From Dallia pectoralis (taxonomy: Eukaryota > Chordata > Actinopteri > Esociformes > Umbridae): a stretch of 64,000 nucleotides of DNA. How positions within the stretch are numbered: the stretch's first letter is position 1; each line of letters begins with the position of its first letter. The stretch lies in NCBI GenBank assembly GCA_029465975.1, contig CM055728.1:2776356-2840355 (forward strand). The letters run 5' to 3'. Below are positions 1 to 14,451 of this stretch, piece after piece. The position numbers were made by a program, and so were the translations under genes. Under the pieces are notes generated by a model. The model was given only the letters and a program-made list of their open reading frames with translations. It did no database searches and was not told where the DNA came from.

Positions 1-3000
1 GGAAGGGATCTGTATTCATTGGTTCATCACAGATAGACAGTGTAAAGGGATCTGTATTCATTGGTTCATCACAGATAGACAGTAGGAAGGATCTGTATTC
101 ATTGGTTCATATTAGATAGACAGTAGGAAGGATCTGTATTCATTGGTTCATCACAGATAGACAGTGTAAAGGGATCTGTATTCATTGGTTCATCACAGAT
201 AGACAGTAGGAAGGATCTGTATTCATTGGTTCATATTAGATAGACAGTAGGAAGGGATCTGTATTCATTGGTTCATCACAGATAGACAGTAGGAAGGATC
301 TGTATTCTGGTTCATCACAGATAGACAGTAGGAAGGATCTGTATTCATTGGTTCATATTAGATAGACAGTAGGAAGGGATCTGTATTCATTGGTTCATCA
401 CAGATAGACAGTAGGAAGGGATCTGTATTCATTGGTTCATCACAGATAGACAGTAGGAAGGGATCTGTATTCATTGGTTCATATTAGATAGACAGTGTAA
501 AGGGATCTGTATTCATTGGTTCATCACAGATAGACAGTAGGAAGGGATCTGTATTCATTGGTTCATCACAGATAGACAGTAGAAAGGGATCTGTATTCAT
601 TGGTTCATATTAGATAGACAGTAGGAAGGGATCTGTATTCATTGGTTCATCACAGATAGACAGTAGGAAGGGATCTGTATTCATTGGTTCATCACAGATA
701 GACAGTAGGAAGGGATCTGTATTCATTGGTTCATATTAGATAGACAGTAGGAAGGGATCTGTATTCATTGGTTCATCACAGATAGACAGTAGGAAGGGAT
801 CTGTATTCATTGGTTCATATTAGATAGACAGTAGGAAGGGATCTGTATTCATTGGTTCATCACAGATAGACAGTAGGAAGGATCTGTATTCATTGGTTCA
901 TATTAGATAGACAGTAGGAAGGATCTGTATTCATTGGTTCATCACAGATAGACAGTGTAAAGGGATCTGTATTCATTGGTTCATCACAGATAGACAGTAG
1001 GAAGGGATCTGTATTCATTGGTTCATATTAGATAGACAGTAGGAAGGGATCTGTATTCATTGGTTCATCACAGATAGACAGTGTAAAGGGATCTGTATTC
1101 ATGGTTCATCACAGATAGACAGTAGGAAGGATCTGTATTCATTGGTTCTGTATTATTAGATAGACAGTAGGAAGGGATCTGTATTCATTGGTTCATCACA
1201 GATAGACAGTAGGAAGGGATCTGTATTCATTGGTTCATCATTAGATAGACAGTAGGAAGGATCTGTATTCATTGGATTAGATAGACAGTAGTAGGAAGGA
1301 TCTGTATTCATTGGTTCATATTAGATAGACAGTAGGAAGGGATCTGTATTCATTGGTTCATCACAGATAGACAGTAGGAAGGGATCTGTATTCATTGGTT
1401 CATCACAGATAGACAGTAGGAAGGGATCTGTATTCATTGGTTCATATTAGATAGACAGTAGGAAGGGATCTGTATTCATTGGTTCATCACAGATAGACAG
1501 TAGGAAGGGATCTGTATTCATTGGTTCATATTAGATAGACAGTAGGAAGGATCTGTATTCATTGGTTCATCACAGATAGACAGTAGGAAGGGATCTGTAT
1601 TCATTGGTTCATCATTAGATAGACAGTAGGAAGGATCTGTATTCATTGGTTCATCACAGATAGACAGTAGGAAGGGATCTGTATTCATTGGTTCATATTA
1701 GATAGACAGTAGGAAGGGATCTGTATTCATTGGTTCATCACAGATAGACAGTGTAAAGGGATCTGTATTCATTGGTTCATCACAGATAGACAGTAGGAAG
1801 GATCTGTATTCATTGGTTCATATTAGATAGACAGTAGGAAGGATCTGTATTCATTGGTTCATCACAGATAGACAGTAGGAAGGGATCTGTATTCATTGGT
1901 TCATCACAGATAGACAGTAGGAAGGATCTGTATTCATTGGTTCATATTAGATAGACAGTAGGAAGGATCTGTATTCATTGGTTCATCACAGATAGACAGT
2001 AGGAAGGATCTGTATTCATTGGTTCAGATTAGGAAGGATCTGTATTCATTGGTCATCACAGATAGACAGTAGGAAGGATCTGTATTCATTGGTTCATCAC
2101 AGATAGACAGTAGGAAGGGATCTGTATTCATTGGTTCATCACAGATAGACAGTAGGAAGGGATCTGTATTCATTGGTTCATCACAGATAGACAGTAGGAA
2201 GGATCTGTATTCATTGGTTCATCACAGATAGACAGTAGGAAGGGATCTGTATTCATTGGTTCATATTAGATAGACAGTAGGAAGGGATCTGTATTCATTG
2301 GTTCATCACAGATAGACAGTAGGAAGGGATCTGTATTCATTGGTTCATATTAGATAGACAGTAGGAAGGGATCTGTATTCATTGGTTCATCACAGATAGA
2401 CAGTAGGAAGGATCTGTATTCATTGGTTCATATTAGATAGACAGTAGGAAGGATCTGTATTCATTGGTTCATCACAGATAGACAGTAGGAAGGATCTGTA
2501 TTCATTGGTTCATATTAGATAGACAGTAGGAAGGGGATCTGTATTCATTGGTTCATATTAGATAGACAGTAGGAAGGGATCTGTATTCATTGGTTCATCA
2601 CAGATAGACAGTGTAAAGGGATCTGTATTCATTGGTTCATCACAGATAGACAGTAGGAAGGGATCTGTATTCATTGGTTCATATTAGATAGACAGTAGGA
2701 AGGATCTGTATTCATTGGTTCATCACAGATAGACAGTGTAAAGGGATCTGTATTCATTGGTTCATCACAGATAGACAGTAGGAAGGGATCTGTATTCATT
2801 CATATTAGATTAGGAAGGGATCTGTATTCATCACAGATAGACAGTAGGAAGGGATCTGTATTCATTGGTCATCACAGATAGACAGTAGGAAGGGATCTGT
2901 ATTCATTGGTTCATCACAGATAGACAGTAGGAAGGATCTGTATTCATTGGTTCATCACAGATAGACAGTAGGAAGGGATCTGTCACAGATAGACAGGAAG

Positions 3001-6000
3001 GGATCTGTATTCATTGGTTCATCACAGATAGACAGTAGGAAGGGATCTGTATTCATTGGTTCATCACAGATAGACAGTAGGAAGGATCTGTATTCATTGG
3101 TTCATATTAGATAGACAGTAGGAAGGGATCTGTATTCATTGGTTCATCACAGATAGACAGTAGGAAGGGATCTGTATTCATTGGTTCATATTAGATAGAC
3201 AGTAGGAAGGGATCTGTATTCATTGGTTCATCACAGATAGACAGTAGGAAGGGATCTGTATTCATTGGTTCATCACAGATAGACAGTAGGAAGGGATCTG
3301 TATTCATTGGTTCATATTAGATAGACAGTAGGAAGGGATCTGTATTCATTGGTTCATCACAGATAAAGGGATCTGTATTCAGGAAGGGATCTGTATTCAT
3401 TGGTTCATATTAGATAGACAGTAGGAAGGATCTGTATTCATTGGTTCATCACAGATAGACAGTAGGAAGGGATCTGTATTCATTGGTTCATCACAGATAG
3501 ACAGTAGGAAGGGATCTGTATTCATTGGTTCATCACAGATAGACAGTAGGAAGGGATCTGTATTCATTGGTTCATCACAGATAGACAGTAGGAAGGATCT
3601 GTATTCATTGGTTCATCACAGATAGACAGTGTAAAGGGATCTGTATTCATTGGTTCATCACAGATAGACAGTAGGAAGGATCTGTATTCATTGGTTCATC
3701 ACAGATAGACAGTAGGAAGGATCTGTATTCATTGGTTCATATTAGATAGACAGTAGGAAGGATCTGTATTCATTGGTTCATCACAGATAGACAGTAGGAA
3801 GGGATCTGTATTCATTGGTTCATCACAGATAGACAGTAGGAAGGATCTGTATTCATTGGTTCATATTAGATAGACAGTAGGAAGGGATCTGTATTCATTG
3901 GTTCATCACAGATAGACAGTAGGAAGGGATCTGTATTCATTGGTTCATATTAGATAGACAGTAGGAAGGGATCTGTATTCATTGGTTCATCACAGATAGA
4001 CAGTAGGAAGGGATCTGTATTCATTGGTTCATATTAGATAGACAGTAGGAAGGGATCTGTATTCATTGGTTCATCACAGATAGACAGTAGGAAGGGATCT
4101 GTATTCATTGGTTCATATTAGATAGACAGTAGGAAGGGATCTGTATTCATTGGTTCATCACAGATAGACAGTGTAAAGGGATCTGTATTCATTGGTTCAT
4201 CACAGATAGACAGTAGGAAGGGATCTGTATTCATTGGTTCATATTAGATAGACAGTAGGAAGGGATCTGTATTCATTGGTTCATCACAGATAGACAGTAG
4301 GAAGGGATCTGTATTCATTGGTTCATCACAGATAGACAGTAGGAAGGGATCTGTATTCATTGGTTCATATTAGATAGACAGTAGGAAGGGATCTGTATTC
4401 ATTGGTTCATCACAGATAGACAGTAGGAAGGGATCTGTATTCATTGGTTCATCACAGATAGACAGTAGGAAGGGATCTGTATTCATTGGTTCATCACAGA
4501 TAGACAGTAGGAAGGGATCTGTATTCATTGGTCATCACAGATAGACAGTAGGAAGGGATCTGTATTCATTGGTTCATCACAGATAGACAGTGTAAAGGGA
4601 TCTGTATTCATTGGTTCATCACAGATAGACAGTAGGAAGGGATCTGTATTCATTGGTTCATCACAGATAGACAGTAGGAAGGGATCTGTATTCATTGGTT
4701 CAGTAGGAAGGGATCTGTATTCAGATAGATAGACAGTAGGAAGGATCTGTATTCATTGGTTCATCACAGATAGACAGTAGTAAAGGGATCTGTATTCATT
4801 GGTTCATCACAGATAGACAGTAGGAAGGATCTGTATTCATTGGTTCATCACAGATAGACAGTAGGAAGGGATCTGTATTCATTGGTTCATATTAGATAGA
4901 CAGTAGGAAGGGATCTGTATTCATTGGTTCATCACAGATAGACAGTAGGAAGGGATCTGTATTCATTGGTTCATCACAGATAGACAGTAGGAAGGGATCT
5001 GTATTCATTGGTTCATATTAGATAGACAGTAGGAAGGGATCTGTATTCATTGGTTCATCACAGATAGACAGTGTAAAGGGATCTGTATTCATTGGTTCAT
5101 CACAGATAGACAGTAGGAAGGGATCTGTATTCATTGGTTCATATTAGATAGACAGTAGGAAGGGATCTGTATTCATTGGTTCATATTAGATAGACAGTAG
5201 GAAGGGATCTGTATTCATTGGTTCATATTAGATAGACAGTAGGAAGGGATCTGTATTCATTGGTTCATATTAGATAGACAGTAGGAAGGGATCTGTATTC
5301 ATTGGTTCATATTAGATAGACAGTAGGAAGGAGATCTGTATTCATTGGTTCATCACAGATAGACAGTAGGAAGGGATCTGTATTCATTGGTTCATCACAG
5401 ATAGACAGTAGGAAGGGATCTGTATTCATTGGTTCATCACAGATAGACAGTAGGAAGGGATCTGTATTCATTGGTTCATCACAGATAGACAGTGTAAAGG
5501 GATCTGTATTCATTGGTTCATCACAGATAGACAGTAGGAAGGGATCTGTATTCATTGGTTCATCACAGATAGACAGTAGGAAGGGATCTGTATTCATTGG
5601 TTCATCACAGATAGACAGTAGGAAGGGATCTGTATTCATTGGTTCATCACAGATAGACAGTAGAAAGGATCTGTATTCATTGGTTCATCACAGATAGACA
5701 GTAGGAAGGATCTGTATTCATTGGTTCATCACAGATAGACAGTAGGAAAGGATCTGTATTCATTGGTTCATCACAGATAGACAGTAGGAAGGATCTGTAT
5801 TCATTGGTCATCACAGATAGACAGTAGGAATTAGATAGACAGTAGGAAGGGATCTGTATTCATTGGTTCATCACAGATAGACAGTAGGAAGGATCTGTAT
5901 TCATTGGTTCATATTAGATTAGGAAGGGATCTGTATTCATTGGTTCATCACAGATAGACAGTAGGAAGGATCTGTATTCATTGGTTCATATTAGATAGAC

Positions 6001-9000
6001 AGTAGGAAGGGATCTGTATTCATTGGTTCATCACAGATAGACAGTAGGAAGGATCTGTATTCATTGGTTCATCACAGATAGACAGTAGGAAGGGATCTGT
6101 ATTCATTGGTTCATCACAGATAGACAGTAGGAAGGGATCTGTATTCATTGGTTCATCACAGATAGACAGTAGGAAGGGATCTGTATTCATTGGTTCATAT
6201 TAGATAGACAGTAGGAAGGATCTGTATTCATTGGTTCATCACAGATAGACAGTAGGAAGGATCTGTATTCATTGGTTCATATTAGATAGACAGTAGGAAG
6301 GGATCTGTATTCATTGGTTCATCACAGATAGACAGTAGGAAGGGATCTGTATTCATTGGTCATCACAGATAGACAGTAGGAAGGGATCTGTATTCATTGG
6401 TTCATCACAGATAGACAGTAGGAAGGGATCTGTATTCATTGGTTCATATTAGATAGACAGTAGGAAGGGATCTGTATTCATTGGTTCATCACAGATAGAC
6501 AGTAGGAAGGGATCTGTATTCATTGGTTCATCACAGATAGACAGTAGGAAGGGATCTGTATTCATTGGTTCATCACAGATAGACAGTAGGAAGGGATCTG
6601 TATTCATTGGTTCATATTAGATAGACAGTGTAAAGGGATCTGTATTCATTGGTTCATCACAGATAGACAGTAGGAAGGGATCTGTATTCATTGGTTCATC
6701 ACAGATAGACAGTAGGAAGGGATCTGTATTCATTGGTTCATATTAGATAGACAGTAGGAAGGGATCTGTATTCATTGGTTCATCACAGATAGACAGTAGG
6801 AAGGATCTGTATTCATTGGTTCATCACAGATAGACAGTAGGAAGGGATCTGTATTCATTGGTTCATCACAGATAGACAGTAGGAAGGATCTGTATTCATT
6901 GGTTCATCACAGATAGACAGTAGGAAGGATCTGTATTCATTGGTTCATATTAGATAGACAGTAGGAAGGGATCTGTATTCATTGGTTCATCACAGATAGA
7001 CAGTAGGAAGGGATCTGTATTCATTGGTTCATATTAGATAGACAGTAGGAAGGATCTGTATTCATTGGTTCATCACAGATAGACAGTAGGAAGGGATCTG
7101 TATTCATTGGTTCATCACAGATAGACATAGGAAGGATCTGTATTCATTGGTTCATCACAGATAGACAGTAGGAAGGGATCTGTATTCATTGGTTCATATT
7201 AGATAGACAGTAGGAAGGATCTGTATTCATTGGTTCATCACAGATAGACAGTAGGAAGGGATCTGTATTCATTGGTTCATATTAGATAGACAGTAGGAAG
7301 GGATCTGTATTCATTGGTTATCACAGATAGACATAGGAAGGATCTGTATTCATCATTAGATAGACAGTAGGAAGGGATCTGTATTCATTGGTTCATCACA
7401 GATAGACAGTAGGAAGGATCTGTATTCATTGGTTCATATTAGATAGACAGTAGGAAGGATCTGTATTCATTGGTTCATATTAGATAGACAGTAGGAAGGG
7501 ATCTGTATTCATTGGTTCATCACAGATAGACAGTAGGAAGGGATCTGTATTCATTGGTTCATCACAGATAGACAGTAGGAAGGGATCTGTATTCATTGGT
7601 TCATCACAGATAGACAGTAGAAAGGATCTGTATTCATTGGTTCATCACAGATAGACAGTAGGAAGGATCTGTATTCATTGGTTCATTCAGATTAAAGGAT
7701 CTGTATTCATTGGTTCATCACAGATAGACAGTAGGAAGGGATCTGTATTCATTGGTTCATCACAGATAGACAGTAGGAAGGATCTGTATTCATTGGTTCA
7801 TATTAGATAGACAGTAGGAAGGGATCTGTATTCATTGGTTCATCACAGATAGACAGTAGGAAGGGATCTGTATTCATTGGTTCATCACAGATAGACAGTA
7901 GGAAGGGATCTGTATTCATTGGTTCATCACAGATAGACAGTAGGAAGGGATCTGTATTCATTGGTTCATCACAGATAGACAGTAGGAAGATCTGATTCAT
8001 TGGTAGGAAGGGATCTGTATTCATTGGTTCATCACAGATAGACAGTAGGAAGAAGGGATCTGTATTCATTGGTTCATCACAGATAGACAGTAGGAAGGGA
8101 TCTGTATTCATTGGTTCATCACAGATAGACAGTAGGAAGGGATCTGTATTCATTGGTTCATCACAGATAGACAGTAGGAAGGATCTGTATTCATTGGTTC
8201 ATATTAGATAGACAGTAGGAAGGGATCTGTATTCATTGGTTCATATTAGATAGACAGTAGGAAGGGATCTGTATTCATTGGTTCATATTAGATAGACAGT
8301 AGGAAGGGATCTGTATTCATTGGTTCATCACAGATAGACAGTAGGAAGGGATCTGTATTCATTGGTTCATCACAGATAGACAGTAGGAAGGGATCTGTAT
8401 TCATTGGTTCATATTAGATAGACAGTAGGAAGGGATCTGTATTCATTGGTTCATCACAGATAGACAGTAGGAAGGGATCTGTATTCATTGGTTCATCACA
8501 GATAGACAGTAGAAAGGATCTGTATTCATTGGTTCATCACAGATAGACAGTAGGAAGGGATCTGTATTCATTGGTTCATATTAGATAGACAGTAGGAAGG
8601 GATCTGTATTCATTGGTTCATATTAGATAGACAGTAGGAAGGGATCTGTATTCATTGGTTCATCACAGATAGACAGTAGGAAGGGATCTGTATTCATTGG
8701 TTCATCACAGATAGACAGTAGGAAGGGATCTGTATTCATTGGTTCATATTAGATAGACAGTAGGAAGGGATCTGTATTCATTGGTTCATCACAGATAGAC
8801 AGTAGGAAGGGATCTGTATTCATTGGTTCATCACAGATAGACAGTAGGAAGGGATCTGTATTCATTGGTTCATCACAGATAGACAGTAGGAAGGGATCTG
8901 TATTCATTGGTTCATATTAGATAGACAGTAGGAAGGGATCTGTATTCATTGGTTCATCACAGATAGACAGTAGGAAGGGATCTGTATTCATTGGTTCATA

Positions 9001-11150
9001 TTAGATAGACAGTAGGAAGGGATCTGTATTCATTGGTTCATCACAGATAGACAGTAGGAAGGGATCTGTATTCATTGGTTCATCACAGATAGACAGTAGG
9101 AAGGGATCTGTATTCATTGGTTCATCACAGATAGACAGTAGAAAGGGATCTGTATTCATTGGTTCATCACAGATAGACAGTAGGAAGGGATCTGTATTCA
9201 TTGGTTCATCACAGATAGACAGTAGGAAGGGATCTGTATTCATTGGTTCATCACAGATAGACAGTAGAAAGGGATCTGTATTCATTGGTTCATCACAGAT
9301 AGACAGTAGAAAGGGATCTGTATTCATTGGTTCATCACAGATAGACAGTAGAAAGGGATCTGTATTCATTGGTTCATCACAGATAGACAGTAGAAAGGGA
9401 TCTGTATTCATTGGTTCATCACAGATAGACAGTGTAAAGGTATCTGTATTCATTGGTTCATCATAGATAGACAGTAGGAAGGGATCTGTATTCATTGGTT
9501 CATCACAGATAGACAGTAGGAAGGGATCTGTATTCATTGGTTCATATTAGATAGACAGTAGGAAGGGATCTGTATTCATTGGTTCATCACAGATAGACAG
9601 TAGGAAGGGATCTGTATTCATTGGTTCATATTAGATAGACAGTGTAAAGGGATCTGTATTCATTGGTTCATCACAGATAGACAGTAGAAAGGGATCTGTA
9701 TTCATTGGTTCATCACAGATAGACAGTAGGAAGGGATCTGTATTCATTGGTTCATATTAGATAGACAGTAGGAAGGGATCTGTATTCATTGGTTCATCAC
9801 AGATAGACAGTAGAAAGGGATCTGTATTCATTGGTTCATCACAGATAGACAGTAGGAAGGGATCTGTATTCATTGGTTCATCACAGATAGACAGTAGGAA
9901 GGGATCTGTATTCATTGGTTCATCACAGATAGACAGTAGGAAGGGATCTGTATTCATTGGTTCATCACAGATAGACAGTAGAAAGGGATCTGTATTCATT
10001 GGTTCATCACAGATAGACAGTAGGAAGGGATCTGTATTCATTGGTTCATCACAGATAGACAGTAGGAAGGATCTGTATTCATTGGTTCATCACAGATAGA
10101 CAGTAGGAAGGGATCTGTATTCATTGGTTCATATTAGATAGACAGTAGGAAGGATCTGTATTCATTGGTTCATCACAGATAGACAGTAGGAAGGGATCTG
10201 TATTCATTGGTTCATCACAGATAGACAGTAGGAAGGGATCTGTATTCATTGGTTCATATTAGATAGACAGTAGGAAGGGATCTGTATTCATTGGTTCATC
10301 ACAGATAGACAGTAGGAAGGGATCTGTATTCATTGGTTCATCACAGATAGACAGTAGAAAGGGATCTGTATTCATTGGTTCATCACAGATAGACAGTAGG
10401 AAGGGATCTGTATTCATTGGTTCATATTAGATAGACAGTAGGAAGGGATCTGTATTCATTGGTTCATATTAGATAGACAGTAGGAAGGGATCTGTATTCA
10501 TTGGTTCATCACAGATAGACAGTAGGAAGGGATCTGTATTCATTGGTTCATCACAGATAGACAGTAGGAAGGGATCTGTATTCATTGGTTCATATTAGAT
10601 AGACAGTAGGAAGGGATCTGTATTCATTGGTTCATATTAGATAGACAGTAGGAAGGGATCTGTATTCATTGGTTCATCACAGATAGACAGTAGGAAGGGA
10701 TCTGTATTCATTGGTTCATCACAGATAGACAGTAGAAAGGGATCTGTATTCATTGGTTCATCACAGATAGACAGTAGAAAGGGATCTGTATTCATTGGTT
10801 CATCACAGATAGACAGTAGGAAGGGATCTGTATTCATTGGGAAGGATCTGTATTCATTGGTTCATCACAGATAGACAGTAGGAAGGGATCTGTATTCATT
10901 GGTTCATCACAGATAGACAGTAGGAAGGGATCTGTATTCATTGGTTCATCACAGATAGACAGTGTAAAGGGATCTGTATTCATTGGTTCATCACAGATAG
11001 ACAGTAGGAAGGGATCTGTATTCATTGGTTCATCACAGATAGACAGTAGGAAGGGATCTGTATTCATTGGTTCATCACAGATAGACAGTAGGAAGGGATC
11101 TGTATTCATTGGTTCATCACAGATAGACAGTAGGAAGGTATTCATTGGTT
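1..11150. repeat. 42-bp minisatellite array, about 265 copies
   Basis: Uninterrupted tandem array that reaches the left edge, so its true length is unknown. The unit is 42 bp (core GTATTCATTGGTTCATCACA). Two main variants mix throughout: CATCACAGATAGA and CATATTAGATAGA. The linker also varies (GTAGGAAGG, GTGTAAAGG, GTAGAAAGG). Many units are 41 bp because one G of the GGG run is missing. Because 42 is 14 codons, runs of full-length units give minus-strand open frames with a 14-residue period; 41-bp units break them. Nothing indicates a gene. The array ends about 3.1 kb upstream of exon 1 of the ATP6AP1-like gene. Confidence 0.98.
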
Positions 11151-11389
11151 CATGTTGTGTTGTGTCACATGACTACAGAGAGTAAACATACCAATAAACA
11201 TATTACAAATGACCATGTCTTTTTAATCCTTTTTGTATGTAAACTATCTTGTAAGCATTCCATTTGGGCTGTAGTTTATACAATCAAACTACTCTCATAC
11301 CTTTATTAGTATGTAAGTCCATGTTTTAAAGGCGAGTGGTGTGGGGTACATATTGGTACATACAGGATTTTACTTCTTACATAACATTC

Positions 11390-12572
11390 AGAGACCGGGG
11401 TGGAGGTTCCCCTCTTCAAAAAGGGGGACCATAGAGTGTGTGCCAATTACAGAGGTATCACACTCAGCCTCCCTGGTAAAGTTTACTCCAGAGTGCTGGA
11501 ACGGAGGGTTCGGCCAATAGTCGAACCTAGAATTGAAGAGGAGCATTGCGGTTTTAGTCCTGGCCGGGGAACAGCGGACCTGATATTTACTCTCGCAAGG
11601 ATCCTGGAGGGGGCCTGGGAGTATGCCCATCCAGTCTACATGTGTTTTGTGGATCTGGAGAATATGACCGGGTACCCCGGGATATTTTGTGGGAGTTGCT
11701 GCAGGAGTATGGGGTGAGGGGGTCTCTTCTCAGGGCCATCCAATCTCTGTACGCTCAAAGCATGTGTTGTGTCCGTGTTCTCAGCAGTAAGTCGGATTTG
11801 TTCTCAGTGGGGGTTGGCCTCCACCAGGGCTGCGCTTTGTCACCGATCCTGTTTGTGATATTCATGGACAGAATATCAAGGCATAGTCATGGTGGGGAGG
11901 GGTTTCCGTTAGGTGGGCTGATAGTCACATCCCTGGTTTTTGCAGATGATGTGGTCATGATGGCTTCATGGGTCGAGTTTGACGCGGCTGGGATGAGGAT
12001 TAGCACCTCTAAATCTGAGGCCATGACTCTCTGCAGAAAACCGGTGGAATGCCTACTCCGGGTAGAGAGTGAGTCCCGACCCCAAGTGAAGGAGTTTACG
12101 TACCTCTGGGTCTTGTTCGCGAGTGAGGGGACAATGGAGCGTGATACTGGCCGGAAAATCGGAGGCAGCGTTGCATTCGCTTTACCGCTCCGTTGTGACG
12201 AAAAAAGAGCTGAGCTCTTGATCTACCGGTCAATCTTCGTTGCTACTCTCACCTATGGTCATGAAGGCTGAGTGATGACCGTAAGAACAAGATCGCGGGT
12301 ACAAGCGGCCGAAATGGGTTTTCTCAGAAAGGTGGCTGGCCTCTCCGTTAGGGATAGGGTGAAAAGCTCAGTCATCCGAGAGGAACTCGGAGTAGAGCCG
12401 CTGCTCCTTCGCGTAGAAAGCAGCCAGTTGAGGTGGTTCGGGCATCTTGTACGAATGCCACCTGGGCGCCTCCCTAGAGAGGTGTTCCAGGCACGTCCAG
12501 CTGGGAGGAGACCTCGGGGAAGACCCATGACTATGTGGAGAGATTATATCTCCACACTGGCCTGGGATTAGG
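11390..12572 (+). mobile_element. Degenerate 5'-truncated Rex3-like (RTE clade) LINE
   Basis: The conceptual translation in shifting frames is a non-LTR reverse transcriptase: NYRGITLSLPGKVYSRVLE near 11445, CFVDLE near 11645, QGCALSPILF near 11826, FADDVV (catalytic YADD-type box) near 11940, and a C-terminal RSQLRWFGHLVRMPPGRL-type segment near 12430. The DNA around 11826 resembles the conserved QGCPLSP site of fish Rex3. The copy is dead: a frameshift near 11660 after the VDLE box, an internal deletion just after FADD (about 11970), and a TGA at 12269-12271. The endonuclease and 5' end are absent, as expected for a truncated LINE. The 240 bp between the 42-bp array and this element hold nothing recognised. 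Confidence 0.85.
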
Positions 12573-12664
12573 TAAAATTAGAATATTGTGAAAAGGTTCA
12601 ATATTGAAGACAAGTGCCACACTCTTTTCAGCTAATTAACTGAAAACACCTGCAAATGTCTTTA
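12573..12664. mobile_element. Possible fragment of a fish DNA transposon
   Basis: The stretch containing TTAGAATATTGTGAAAAGG and CAGCTAATTAACTGAAAACA resembles a terminal segment that recurs in many teleost genomes, recalled rather than searched. It has no coding content. It sits between the Rex3 3' end and the 75-bp array. Confidence 0.35.
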
Positions 12665-13490
12665 ACTAACCTATGTAGCATATCAATAACAAGCACCAGT
12701 GAACCTAACCACGGACCTTAAATAGCCCACTGATTAACTAACCTGTGTTACATTTAATTAATAACAAGCACCAGTGAACCTAACCAGGGACCTTAAATAG
12801 CCCACTGATTAACTAACCTATGTAACATATCAATAACAAGCACCAGTGAACCTAACCAGGGACCTTAAATAGCCCACTGATTAACTAACCTATGTAACAT
12901 TATATTAATAACAAGCACCAGTGAACCTAACCAGGGACCTTAAATATCCCACTGATTAACTAACCTATGTAACATTATATTAATAACAAGCACTAGTGAA
13001 CCTAACCAGGGACCTTAAATAGCCCACTGATTAACTAACCTATGTAACATTATATTAATAACAAGCACCAGTGAACCTAACCAGGGACCTTAAATAGCCC
13101 ACTGATTAACTAACCTATGTAACATTATATTAATAACAAGCACCAGTGAACCTAACCAGGGACCTTAAATAGCCCACTGATTAACTAACCTATGTAACAT
13201 TATATTAATAACAAGCACCAGTGAACCTAACCAGAGACCTTAAATAGCCCACTGACAAACTAACCTATGTAACATTATATTAATAACAAGCACCTGTGAA
13301 CCTAACCAGGGACCTTAAATAGCCCACTGATTAACTAACCTATGTAACATTATATTAATAACAAGCACCTGTGAACCTAACCAGGGACCTTAAATAGCCC
13401 ACTGATTAACTAACCTATGTAACATTATATATATAACAAGCACCTGTGAACCTAACCAGGGACCTTAAATAGCCCACTGATTAACTACCC
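12665..13490. repeat. 75-bp minisatellite array, about 11 copies
   Basis: Tandem units of 75 bp, with copies at 12961 and 13036 exactly 75 apart. Key segments are TAACCTATGTAACATTATAT and CACCAGTGAACCTAACCAGG. Early units lack a few bases of the AT-rich part; late units carry CACCTGTG in place of CACCAGTG, so variants are spatially clustered, as in array growth by local duplication. No coding frame. Confidence 0.95.
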
Positions 13491-13606
13491 TGTGCCCGGT
13501 GTTTAGCTAAACCCAAAACAGCTGTGCTCCTAATCAACATGACACACTGAAGTGGTCTCCCCTGTACATCCTGTGACAACAGAGCTCACCCATTGTGACA
13601 CTATTG

Positions 13607-13641
<35 letters not shown>

Positions 13642-14100
13642 ATAAAAAGAGGTCATGTTGTGGTTAATTGAAACAGAGAAACAAAGTTTGATGGTGGGAT
13701 GTTTTTATTAATTTGTTTTAAGTGGGCAGTGTTTTTGTTTTCTATTGTTTGTGTATTTCTAGGCGATGCATTTTAAAATAATGTAAACATCTGTCCGGTC
13801 CTCACCAATATCTACACAAAATCTACACAATTCCGAGATGATTGATTTTTGTGTGTGTTGGTGTATGTGAGTTTTTGTTCTAGCCTGTGTGCGTTTGATG
13901 TGCATGTAATGTGTGTGTGTGTGTTAAAGCATTAGGTTGTAAGCATGTTTCATATTTATAACAGTATCTAATTGTGGCGAGATTGGTGTAATGATATGAC
14001 GACTGTAAAAGACAGAGGTTGTCTGCAGCTACACAGTGCCTGCATAAGAGAAGACAGAGGAATAGAAAGAGGGAGAATGACAGAGAAGGGAGGGAGGAAG
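13491..14100. other. Non-coding upstream region with TA and GT microsatellites
   Basis: About 600 bp without a supported gene. It holds a (TA)n run at about 13612-13640 and a short (GT)n near 13910-13924. The rest is AT-rich single-copy DNA upstream of the ATP6AP1-like gene. Confidence 0.7.
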
Positions 14101-14270
14101 ACAGGTGGAGGGAGGGGCTGTTGTGACTGTGTGAGTGTGACGCACACTGCTCTCTGCTGTGATGTGATTGGCTGCTGGGGCTGTCTGTTAGCGAGCTCAG
14201 TGGTTGGCGATGCAGGGGGAGCGGATTAAAGAGCAGATCTCACCAGAACCAGTCTACTTTCATTGTCTCA
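14101..14270 (+). promoter_or_regulatory. Putative promoter and 5' UTR of the ATP6AP1-like gene
   Basis: The region directly before the signal-peptide ATG becomes GC-richer than its surroundings. It contains a GGGAGGGGCTG GC-box-like stretch near 14111 and an inverted CCAAT box (ATTGG) at 14167-14171. No TATA box is evident. The start site was not determined. This is inference from position and motifs only. Confidence 0.45.
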
Positions 14271-14371
14271 ATGGCTGCACACACGTTACTTCTGCTCTCC
14301 TCTGCATTGCTGTCTGCCTTCAGCCAGCCCATCCTCTCTTTCAATCAAGTGCCTACGCTCCTGGAGAGAAG
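14271..14371 (+). CDS. atp6ap1l: atp6ap1l exon 1: start codon and signal peptide
   Basis: Encodes residues 1-33 plus two bases of codon 34. It opens MAAHTLLLLSSALLSAFS, a classic signal peptide with a leucine-rich core and a likely cleavage site after Ser18 or nearby. The donor AAG|GTAAAT leaves phase 2, which matches the exon 2 acceptor at 29878. The start context has G at +4 but T at -3, so it is moderate. A GT microsatellite begins about 15 bases after the donor. Confidence 0.75.
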
Positions 14372-14390
14372 GTAAATACCCTCTGAGTGT

Positions 14391-14451
<61 letters not shown>

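Noticed and set aside
5307..11145. Minus-strand open frames with a 14-residue repeat (MNTDPFLLSICDEP)
   Set aside because: They arise only because the minisatellite unit is 42 bp; 41-bp units break the frame at random and there is no non-repeat coding sequence, promoter or splice signal.
1..11150. CRISPR-like regular repeats
   Set aside because: Units follow each other directly with no unique spacers, and the context is a eukaryotic genome.
11388..11630. Minus-strand frame over the Rex3 fragment, and 12259-12528
   Set aside because: Antisense shadows of the degenerate reverse transcriptase.
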